Below are positions 54,601 through 64,000 of a DNA stretch of 64,000 nucleotides, in pieces. Made by a program: the position numbers and the translations under genes. A model generated the notes under the pieces. It saw nothing but the letters and a program-made list of their open reading frames with translations, was not told where the DNA came from and ran no database searches. Origin of the DNA: Monocercomonoides exilis (Eukaryota > Preaxostyla > Oxymonadida > Polymastigidae); assembly GCA_001643675.2 (NCBI GenBank), contig LSRY02000031.1, positions 498,501-562,500 on the forward strand, written 5' to 3'. Each line of letters opens with the position of its first letter. The first letter of the stretch is position 1.

Positions 54601-55916
54601 GCAGCAAACGACGCCACTGAAGACACAGCTGGCACCATTTTGGGGAACATCATCAGCTCGTTCGGTCTTGTTTCGATGAAGAGCCTATGAAAACTGTGTG
54701 TGACGTGCTCCCACTCAGCTGGGGTGAGGGAGACGCCTGAGTGTGTCAAGAACTCCTGCAGGACGGGGCAGCCAACTGCAGCCACTTCTTCAGCGGGAGA
54801 AAGAACAACAGCGACGATTGTGTCGAGGAGCTGGTCGAAGACGGAGGTTGGGTTGAGGGAGGAGATTATGGCTGAAAGAGAAGGGGAGGAAGAGGGGGAT
54901 GGGGAAGGTGTGGGGGAGGGGAAGGGAGATGGGAGGGGGCTGAGGGAAGGAGAGGAGGATTGAGATTGTTGAGGAGATTGGGATGGTTGGGATGATGGAT
55001 CTATTGAAGAGGGGAGAGAAGAAGAAGAAGAAGAAGTCGATGATGAGACTTTATTATCAAAACTTCCTTCTTTTTCTCCTTCCTTTTCATCTTTCTCCTC
55101 ATCCTCTTCTCTTTCTTCACTTCCTCTGAGCCCAACCGCATCTGTAGCCGAAGCTGACGCAGCCGTCACTACAAACGCCGATGAAGCTAGCGATGCTGAC
55201 AGATAGTCCTGAGTCTGCTGCGACAGAATCTGCTGCGATGCGCTGTTCATTGCTGCCACGCAGATGATCATTGCCCTCAGAGACAAGACGAGTGTTGTTC
55301 TCACCCAGTCAGACTCAGCTGCCTCTCGCTCTCTGTCTGTCAGCGCGGCTTTGCTCGAGCACAGGAGCTGCCCTGTGTTTGAACGGGAGACCAATTGGAA
55401 GCCTGAGGAAGGCGAGGCGCCGAGGGTGGCTGAGGGGGAAGTGGCTGGAGGAGTGACAAAAGGAGAGCGAGGGGAAGGGGATTCAGCAGCAGACAAAGAG
55501 ACAGAGGAAAAGGAGGCAGAAGAAGCTGCTCGTTTTTCCGGGGCGGCGGAGGAGGCGCGGGAGGAAGGGGTGTTCAAGACAGCTTCGAGTTGATGCTCTT
55601 TCAGAGCAGCGAAGGAAGTGGTGTGTGCAACGATGAGGAGCATCATGGGGGACAAAAGAGAAGAATGAAGAGTGTACCAGAAGCTGATGGGGAAGTGCTT
55701 GGAATAAGAGAGGATGATGAAGCAGAGGATGTCGAACCCTCTCTCTCGCACTTTGGAGCTGGTCACGTTCAGCAGAGAGCGCACAGCAGCGATGCAGCTG
55801 AGCCACAAGTGGTCGATGTGGAGGTCGTCGAAGACAGCCACATGAGGAAGAAGTTGGATGGCTCGTTTTTCGCGCGTGGTGAGGGTGGAGAAGGGGTGGG
55901 GGAGTGTGACTGCGGT

Positions 55917-55950
<34 letters not shown>

Positions 55951-58900
55951 AAAGAAGAAAGAGAAGCAGCAGAAGACAGAGTGGAGAAGGCAGAGGAGGC
56001 TGTGGAGGGCTGAGAAATCTGCTCTGTCGAAGAGAAAGTTTGCGGCTGCTGTTGTTGTTGTCCATTTGATTTGAGTGTGTTGTTCTTCTGTTGAGGCTGC
56101 ATGGGCATTGGAAGGGTGCTCCCAAATGCACTTGCTCCTCTCGAAGGAGGAGGAAGCGGCTTCCTATTCCTTTCATTCTCTTTCTCCTTCTCCTTCTCCT
56201 TCTCTTTCCCTTTAAACCTCCCAAACCCTCCAAACGTCTGACCTTGTGTGAGTGTGGCTTCAGTGTATGCCTTCATCGCCATGCTGTCCATTGTTGGGGT
56301 GTGTGGAATCGGAGCATCTCCTCCAAACACCTGCGACACAAAGCCGATCATCGATGCTGCTTCCAGCCGGAGTGAAAGAGGAAGAGTGAGCGAGCGGGCA
56401 AAGCCAGCTGCCGCGTTGAGGCATTCAGAAAGAGCGAAGGGAATCCACAGGGGAAACTGGTCATAGAACATTGTGCGGAAGGCGTTGAAGGCTTCTTCAG
56501 CGAGTTTCTCTTCGTCCCTTGCGAGGGAGGCGTATATGAGCATGACAACCGCCCAGCCGTTCTCGAGGATGTGATAGCGTGTTGTGCAGATGCTGGTGAT
56601 GAACTGGAGCAGCTGGTCGCGCACACGGAAGGGGATGGAAGGCTCAAAAGGTCTGGTGAGCTGGAGGGAGGTGGAGTTGGCGCGGCGGAGGAGAGGTGGA
56701 GAGGAAGAAGGGAAGGGGGACTGGAATTGGGGGGAGCCTGAGACAGGAGGAGGTGAGGAGATGGAGAGGGAGGAGCGGGGGCGAGAGATGGAGAAGGCAG
56801 AAGAGGAAGAGGAAGATGAAGATGAAGAAATATTTGAAGAAGAAGACGACGATGAAATAACTGGTGATTGTGCAGGTGCCACTGCTGCTTCTCGCTCTCC
56901 GTTCAGCTGATCAATGTCCGTGTGATGGTAATGCTTCTGCGATGAATGCGATGAATGTGTTGATTGGGGTGTCCATGTGTCTGCAGGTAAGTCTTCGCCA
57001 TCTCCCACTTCACCAGGGATAGCAGTGAGTGCTAAGGAGAGGTTGAGGATTTCGCAGAGAGGAAGGAGAATGAACGACTGGAAGAGATGGCTGTGCTTGG
57101 CAGAGGAAAGGGGAGAGGAAAGAGAAACAAGAGAGGATGAGCCAGATTGAGGAGAACAGGAAGAAGATGAGGAAGAAGAAGATGATGATGATGAACCAAT
57201 TGTGGGTGATGAGCTTCGTTGTGGAGAAGCAGCAGACAGAGAAGAGTAGCCATCCAAAGAGCCGAACTGGGCTGATATGTAAGGCGATGTTAGAGATGTA
57301 GCAGAAGAAGAAGATGAAGCAGAAGAAGGTCTCAAAGAGGAGAATTTAAAGGAAGAAATGGCAGGAGACTGGAGCAGAGAAGAGAGAGTGAGGGTGTGTG
57401 GCTGGTGGTTGGCAGCAAGCGAGGCAGCAGACGGTTGTGACAAAAGAGAAGAAGAAGAAGAAGCAGAAGAAGAAGCACTTTTCTCATCCAACGTGAATGG
57501 CTCGTTCCACAACAGCTGGTTCTGCCGCTCAGCTGGAGGGATGGCTGTGTAGTGTGCCACAAGCAACGAGCTCACCATCACAAAGAGGATGTTTGTGAGG
57601 GTGAGCGACACCTCGCTGTCGACAGAGGAGCCGATCATGCGCACGAAATGGCCAGCAAGCAGAGGCCAGAGGGAATCCCACAGCGGAAAGAAAGGACGCA
57701 TGCCAACATTCAGCTCAAATACCTCCTGAATCTTCTTCGCGGCAAAAGTCGGGTTTCTGGGGGCAGCAAACAACGAAGAAGGAAACAACGAAGACGAAGT
57801 TGAAGGGCAAGTTAAGTCGAGCTCAGACACTTGACACAGGGCGACCATGAAGTCGAAGAAGCCATCATCGGGAAGAGCAACTGTGTTCTCAAAGAGGCTA
57901 TTCATCGACTGCGGAATGCGAACATCAGAGATGGCCTGCAAGTTCTGAGCATTCACCACCTCCCAGCTGCTATTTTCTGAGCGAGGGGCAAGGGGAGTGA
58001 AGCAGGCAGAGTACAACGTGTCTGTGCTGAGGGAAGGGAAGAGAAGAGGAGGAGAAGGAGCTGGGGCGACTGAACGGAAGGAGCTGGCGTGGGTGAGCTG
58101 GGGAGGCGTGCCAATAGATTGAGGAATGGCTGCCTGTTGTTGTTGTTGTGGCTGATTTTGCAATGGAAGAGGAACCTTCTGCTGAGCCTGAGATTGTGGT
58201 TGAGTCAGCTGAGGAGGCGAGGCAGCGGGGGGTGATGATGGGGGAGGAGGAGAAGAAGAAGGGGACAAATCTTCTCTTTCATCGTTAGAGGCGTTGCTGC
58301 CCAACAGCAGGGCATCTGCAATCGGCTGGAAGGAAGACAAGCAGGCGGGTGTGTTGGAAGAAAGAGGTTTTTCGCCATCGATCAGCTGCTGAATGCGAGA
58401 GACACACTGCAGAACAGTCACCCAGCTCATCCCAAGCTTGTTCATGTCTGCTTCTTTGCTTTTGTCTTTAGGCTTCTCTTTCTCTTTCTCCTTTTCTTTC
58501 TCCTTCTCCTTCTCCTTCTCCGTCTTCCCATTCAGCCCCGCACACTTCATCAGCGTCTGCAGCGCCCTCACGTGCTTCTTCTCCATCACCTCCCTCGCAA
58601 ACAGCCTCGTCATCTCCGCCAGCGCCTTCACAAGCGACGTCCTCTCCTCTTCCAGGTCGTAACAGCACGCCAAGTGAATCGAATGCTCCATCGTCGCCAG
58701 GCACAGCCGCACAAACTCCTCGCTCTCTGTCTGCCGGAACACAATCTGCACTGCATTCGAGATGGGCCCTGTGATCACCTGCATCATCAGCTTCCCGTGC
58801 TCCCGCCTTGCCTGCGCCACAGACCTCGACTTGCCTTGCTTGAGGGTGTCTGTCGGAGTCTGCGTTGCCCCAAGCTTCTGCGACGTCCTGATCTTCTCAG

Positions 58901-61900
58901 CCATCTGCTTCGTAAACAGCCTTCTCTCTTCCTCTGCCCTCTCCTTCCGCACTTTCGCCAGCTCCTTCGGCTTCAGCCTCTTCTTCTCCTCTTCCAGCGC
59001 CAGCTGCGTCCGCTCGTCGTCGTCCCCGACAATTTTTATCTCGTTCTGGCACATCCTGTCATACATTGCACTCAGCTCTTCTTCCGTCAGCCCTGTCTCT
59101 TCATTCTGTGAATAGAACGTCTCCTTCGTGTAACCAGCAAGCATCCCTGTGTGCGCAAACGAGTGCACCATCATCAGCGTGTACGCCAGCAGATACACTT
59201 TGTCTTCGTCGTCTGGCCTCTTCGGGTTCTGCTCGTGATACACTGACCCAAACACCTCAAGAATACGATCAATCTTCTGCCCTTCGCCAGGAATGCGAAA
59301 CTGAGACAGGAACAGCCTCAATGCACCATCCACAGGCAGCCCTTCCAGCCGCAGCGACGACAGAAACGAGCGGAGCACGGCGATGTTGAATTTGTCCGAT
59401 TCTCCGAAGAATTCTCCGAGCTTCGTCGGAGAAATACCCGCGCTGGTTGAGACAAACCTCGCAATGGACTCTGGGGTGTGTTCAAACAAACCCTTGTTGA
59501 CTACAAATTCCACTCCCTTTTTCGGTTTCTCATTGAAAATGCGTACGCCTTCGTTGATCAGCATCTTCGCATTCTTCACCTGCTCAATGGCCAAAAGGTT
59601 GGTTTCTGTGGCACTTCTGCTCATGCTGTGTGAGAAGGATGAAGGGAAAGTGACTGAAGAAAAGGAAGAGGAAGAGGAAGTTGAAGAGGAAGAAGAGGAA
59701 GAAGGCAATGATGATGTGGGTGATGTGTTTGAGTTGTTGTTGCTTCCTTTTTGCTCTCCATTCACTTTATCTTCTGCTCCATTCACACTCCCTTCACGAA
59801 TAGAAGATGCTTCACTGTCTTTTGTGTCATCTGGTTTTTTCTCCTCCTTCTCTTTCTCTTTCTCTTTCTCTTCTTCCTTCTCCTTCTTATTCTTATTCTC
59901 TCCTTCTCCTCCCTCACCCACCGTAGAAGCAGCAGCTGTAGCATCAGACACAATCACGCCTCCCGTCTTCATCTTGATCTGCCCTTCTGTCCCTTCCCAC
60001 TTCGCCACTTCTGCATTCCCTCCTTTCGCTGCAAACTCCGACAGCGCTCGTGTGATCGTCTCTAAACTGCGCAGCCCCCACTCTTGCAGGTGCATCTGCT
60101 CTTGTGTTGCCTTGAGTGTTTGAGAGGAAGAAGAGGAGGAGGAAGATGATGTGACCGATGAAGAATCAGGAGCTGGGGCGAGTAATGAGGAGGAGGAGGA
60201 GGCGTCGCTTCCGGGAAAGGCAGAGGAAGATGCTGTTGCCAAAGAAGACGATGAAGAAGTATTTGAAGCAGAAGCAGAAGCAGAAGATGAAAAGGAAGAA
60301 GTAGAAGAAGAACTGCTTCCACTGTTGGCATTCCCATCAGCACCAGCCAGCGCGCCTATTGAAAACGGCTGTGCCAATTTTGTGATGGAGAGGATGAGTG
60401 TCTCAAAGAGGTTTGTTTCATACAGCCGGCAGTCGAAGTTGAGGAAGATGTTAGCAAGCAGCTGCCCATCCTCAAAGAGCGGTGTGAATATCTCCAAAAA
60501 CGAGATCTTTTCGGGGATTTGCGTCTCTTCTGCCTGCAGCACACGCAGATACACCATCAGCAGCGTCTCAAACTCCGTCCGGAAGCGCAGTCCAAACAGC
60601 TTCGTGATCTGCGCGATGAGGGCGACGGAGAAGCGGAAAATGTGCGGGTTGGGGAAGCCGGCATTCGACAGCACGGCAGGGACGACCTGGTGCTGCACAA
60701 TGCGGGTGAGCTGGCTGTCTCCCCGGAGCACATCGCCGCAGCGCATGAGGATCGACAGCAGCGTCTGGAGAGAGACGATTCGCTGCTTGAGTGAAAGCTC
60801 AGAGGCGAATGTGCCGTCGGGAAGGAGGGAGGCAGTGGGGTTGTGCGAGGGAGATGCACTGCTGTTGGAGGAAGAAGAAGATGATGATGATGATGAAGAG
60901 GAGGAGGAGGGTTGCAATGAAGAGGAGGGTGGAGTGGAAGATGAGGAGGTGGAAGAGGAAGAAGAGTCCGAAGAGGATTGAGTATTTGAGGCTTCTTTTT
61001 TAAGAGCTTGGGCAGCCGGAGTTATTCTGTTATAAAAAGATAAATTTCATTGTCAAAGAGTATTATGGAAAATTTTCACATTTTGAACAAATTTATATTT
61101 AATATTATATTTTTTCATAAAAAATAGATTATTTTTAGAACGTAAAATGATTTAATAATGAAAGAAGAAGTGCTCATACCCTCCAACCTCATTTGTTGAT
61201 GTCTGACAAAGAAGCTCTAAAAGTTGAATGCAGTCTTCAGTTGCAGTTGTTAGTTCTTCCACTGAATTCGCATCTTCTGTTTTGGTTTTGTCATTCAAAG
61301 CAGCTTCCTTTATTTTCTTCAATTTCATAAAGAATGTAACGCTCAATTGCTGAAGTGTAATAATAGCGGAATCTCGAAGTGAAGCGCTGGAAGGATCAAG
61401 ATGAATCCTCATGATATGTCGAAATGCAACTTTAAACATATCTGAATGAATTTGGCAATGCCCTGAAGTGACCAATGAAGTGTAGACTTTTAAAACATTT
61501 GATTGAATTCCAGTTTTAATAAGGCTTCTAGTAGAATGAATTCCTTTTACAACTTGACAAAGAAGTGTATCATCTTCGTTGTTATTTCTTTTCGTTTCAC
61601 CCGTTAAAAAACCAGAATCAGCCATTTTCTAAATAACACATATTTGTAAGTCAAAATATTTTCAAATTCAATTTCGTGTAAATGCACACAATAATAAGTT
61701 CGAGAGATGCTTCAACAAGGTCATTTCTGTTTGATGCAAGTGCTTGTGAAATCGGCTCAAAAAATTCGATAGAACTATAGAAAAAAGTAAACTTTTTAAT
61801 GAAACAATTAATTTGCATACCATTTGGTCAATTTTCCATTTGAAATGGAATCTGAGGAATGAAAAATGTTAACAAATGAATAAAATGAAATAATTTTCCT

Positions 61901-62006
61901 TTCCCATCAAACCAATTTGTAACTTCAAGAACGTTTTAATGTGCGCATGCTTAGAATCGCAAGCACTGGCAACTGCCTTTACAGCTTGTGCAACAGATGA
62001 AAACAT
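51630..62006 (-). CDS. Large Sec7-domain ARF guanine-nucleotide exchange factor (BIG/Sec7-like), 3,351 aa
   Basis: Exons: 62006-61913, 61851-61821 (31 nt), 61774-61690, 61628-61180 and 61026-51630. The introns are 61, 46, 61 and 153 nt, and all phases fit. The spliced N-terminus has the DCB domain: HIKTFLKLQID..., then ASLELIIKMADSGFLTG, which matches the SLDCLQKLIAYGHLTG pattern of BIG proteins. A HUS box (NFDCRLYETNLFE) starts at about residue 416. The Sec7 domain is about residues 715-905. FRIPGEGQKIDRI retains the catalytic Glu (801), but the second motif, normally LNTDLHN, is VHSFAHT (about 840). HDS-like helical segments alternate with long Ser, Gln and Lys/Glu tracts up to PFNVIKTYLTDFVPLCLRF near the end. 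Such proteins load GTP on ARF at the Golgi or endosomes to start coat assembly. BIG fits better than GBF1, by the DCB match. The Met at 62006 is the likely start, because the frame upstream looks like leader. Confidence 0.88.
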
Positions 62007-63004
62007 TGCGATCTGGCCCACAACAATATGATTCGAGCACAAAAGTTTTTTGAAGAATATAGAAACAAGTTTTTCTTTTATAAAATTAAAGCTTATGTGT
62101 GTGCATGTGTGTTTCATATTATTGTTGTTTTATTTATTGTAAAAAACAATAAAGTTAATGTTTTTTACTTCATGAAGAACATCTCTCAAATAAATTGAGA
62201 AAAGAATAAAAAAAAAAAAAGACAAAACAATTGCTGGACAAACGATGAGGTGTTGAAACAATTAATAAAAAAAAAAATACAAATTGATGAATAAAGAATA
62301 AGAATTTCTATGAGACGATTAGGAAATTAATAAAAATAAGAAAGAAAGAGAATGATGATTCCAAAAAGATATACACAAATGCGTGCACGAATTAAAACAC
62401 AGAATACAATCACTTTTTTCCTCTTTTTCAGAACAAAATGAATGGTTCGCAGAATTGCAACGATGACACGCGCAAAAGTTTAACAAACAAAGTGCGATAA
62501 AAAATGTAGTGCAATAAAATAAGAAGATTTGAAATTCACTAAAGAAAAGTCTGGAAATGTTCATTGAATAAATAGAATTGCAAGTGAATCTGGAGATTCT
62601 GTGTTGGCCAGCAAATCAACTGAAAATAAAAAGGATATTAAAAAAATAAATAATTAATTAATTATTTTTTTCATGAGAGTAACAAATTTCATCTTGACAA
62701 TGAAATGAATTGCACAAACATTTCAGTGTAAATGCAAATGTTCACTTTTTATTCTCTAATTTGGCTATTTATTGTGTCTATTATTGATAATACTCATTAA
62801 AAATTAGTTTGTTGTTTGCAATATGCGCATCGTACTTTTTGTGCTTAGTTCCTCAATCCCCACTTCTGACAGCAATTCTCTCATCCTCTTCCTCTTTTCC
62901 TCTTTATCTCTTCCTTCCTTCTTTCCTTCAATCTCACTCTAACTCGCTCTCTCTCTCTTTCTCTCTTTCTCTCTCAATCCCAACTCTATCTCAACCTCCC
63001 CTCC
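62007..63004. other. Spacer: promoter of the ARF-GEF, 3' flank of the KA1 gene
   Basis: About 1 kb, mostly AT-rich, with a pyrimidine-rich patch at 62860-63000 just beyond the stop of the KA1 gene. The minus-strand frame at 62319-62564 is Cys/Phe-rich without a motif. A further 5' non-coding exon of the ARF-GEF cannot be excluded: gggccag just before the start could be an acceptor. Confidence 0.55.
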
Positions 63005-64000
63005 TTACAGCTGCATCGAAGAGAAGAAAGTAGTGCAAAACTCCTTCCACGCAAATGTCTCTCCAGAAATACGCTTCATGTTCACAAAGCACACTTCCTC
63101 CAGTCTGGGCAGCTTGCAAATCTCAATCTCGAATCTGATGGCTTTGTCAGGATACTCACACTTCAGCACATACGACCCTTCCACTCGCTTGAATCCAATT
63201 CTCTTCTTCTTCAGCAGCCCTGTCACTTCCTCGAGAATCACCTGCGGTGGTTTCGATGACGTCGCTGAGACATTAAACAGCCCACGGAACACTCTCACAT
63301 CCTTCTGCCCTTCTTTTGCTCCTTCTTTTCCGTCTTTTCCTTCCTCCTCTCCTTTCGCCTTCGACTTCTGCTCCATAATACTTGCCAGCTGCGATGTGGC
63401 ATCTCTTGTAGCTGCAACAGATGTTCTTCTTCTCGATGCATACGCCGACTTTGCTGCTGCCTGCTGCGCTGCCAATCGCTCTGCAGGCATTTCTTCTCCT
63501 TCGCTAATGGCTGGTGCTGGGACTGAAGGTCTTGTCGATGAAGAAGGAGTGGACGAAGAAGAGGCACTTGCGGATGCTGACGGGACGGATGATGGTGTTG
63601 CTCTCACACCACTCGCTCCGTGTCCCTGCGCTGCCGCTGCAGCTGCAGCTGCAGCAGCCTTCCTCTTCTGCTCTGCTTGCTGTGCCTGCAGAAGAAGAGC
63701 TGCTCCTTCTGGATCCTCCTCGTCTTCCTCATCACCGTCTGGCAATGCTCCCAGCGCAGAAACAGCCTGCGGCTGCTTCGGTCTGGCGCCAACAGCAAGC
63801 GATCCAGTGAATGATGATGGGATAATCTCCTTCCCTGTCTCGTCCTTCGCCACAATGCCCCTCTTCGCTGCTGGATCCTGTGTGAACGTAATTGCTGGTG
63901 GAGCATTTGTGTGCCCTGCAAATAGTGATTGTCTCCTTCTTGATTGTGTCGCAGCCTGTTTTGCAGCTGCCATCACTGCATCGTCCTGTTCGCCTGGCTT
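63005..64000 (-). CDS. C-terminal part of a probable MARK/KIN1-type kinase (KA1 domain), partial
   Basis: The frame is open through the window edge (KPGEQDDAVMAAAKQ... from 64000), so the 5' part, including any kinase domain, lies outside. The last 100 residues form a kinase-associated 1 (KA1) domain: FRGLFNVSATSSKPPQVILE, FKRVEGSYVLKCEYPDKAIR, then FEIEICKLPRLEEVCFVNMK and RISGETFAWKEF before the end. In MARK/PAR-1 and yeast Kin1/2 kinases KA1 binds acidic membrane lipids and helps hold the kinase inactive. The preceding 230 residues are low complexity, with a run of ten Ala and Ser/Thr-rich, probably phosphorylated, linker. Ends in TAA. KA1 is nearly always attached to a Ser/Thr kinase, so that is inferred, not seen. 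Confidence 0.85.
   Translation of the reverse strand, partial: KPGEQDDAVMAAAKQAATQSRRRQSLFAGHTNAPPAITFTQDPAAKRGIVAKDETGKEIIPSSFTGSLAVGARPKQPQAVSALGALPDGDEEDEEDPEGAALLLQAQQAEQKRKAAAAAAAAAAQGHGASGVRATPSSVPSASASASSSSTPSSSTRPSVPAPAISEGEEMPAERLAAQQAAAKSAYASRRRTSVAATRDATSQLASIMEQKSKAKGEEEGKDGKEGAKEGQKDVRVFRGLFNVSATSSKPPQVILEEVTGLLKKKRIGFKRVEGSYVLKCEYPDKAIRFEIEICKLPRLEEVCFVNMKRISGETFAWKEFCTTFFSSMQL

Noticed and set aside
62007-62117. Upstream Met for the ARF-GEF
   Set aside because: The extra 37 residues (MKHTCTHISFNFIKEKL...) do not resemble a DCB domain, while the Met at 62006 starts it directly.
1-64000. Transfer RNA, ribosomal RNA or CRISPR arrays
   Set aside because: I saw no cloverleaf with conserved T-loop, no ribosomal RNA signature and no regular repeat-spacer array. 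The tandem repeats are microsatellites.

Overview
The window is nuclear DNA of a unicellular eukaryote. It is AT-rich, has short GT..AG introns (46-153 nt where I could place them), giant serine-rich genes and decayed DNA transposons. Two gene families point to an oxymonad such as Monocercomonoides. One is a helical protein family (here 437 aa, at 4574-5998) that I remember as a large paralogous family there. The other is giant beta-helix membrane proteins with a kinase-like tail. The assignment rests on memory and was not checked by a search. TAA is the stop of most genes, so the standard code fits.

Layout. 1-4573 is gene-poor: a possible 3' exon, a pyrimidine microsatellite and a broken fragment of a beta-helix protein. 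4574-5998 holds an intact three-exon gene. 7346-8941 and 20687-22272 are two dead pogo-like transposases, and a third relic of the same family lies near 24750-24900. 10426-18213 (-) is a 2,595-aa beta-helix receptor-like protein. 22.5-24.7 kb holds a perfect 343-bp inverted repeat inside what may be a 2.1-kb element with its own broken gene. 25112-30020 (-) carries a coactosin and a PHD/ePHD chromatin protein whose seven exons I rebuilt. 30254-42256 (+) is a 3,980-aa CCR4-like protein that has lost most of its catalytic residues. 42981-51209 (-) is a second beta-helix receptor, paralogous to the first. 51630-62006 (-) is a 3,351-aa Sec7-type ARF exchange factor rebuilt from five exons. 63005-64000 (-) is the C-terminal end of a protein with a KA1 domain, cut by the window edge.

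Themes. The housekeeping genes (actin binding, chromatin reading, vesicle-coat GTPase activation, probable polarity or AMPK-like kinase) do not form a pathway. What unites them is architecture: introns crowd into the first few hundred coding bases, followed by one giant 3' exon full of Ser, Lys/Glu or Arg/Gly repeats. The two beta-helix proteins share nearly the same cytoplasmic tail but have diverged outside, as expected of surface receptors with variable ectodomains and conserved signalling tails. The least described items are this pseudokinase receptor family, the inactive CCR4-like giant and the perfect inverted repeat.
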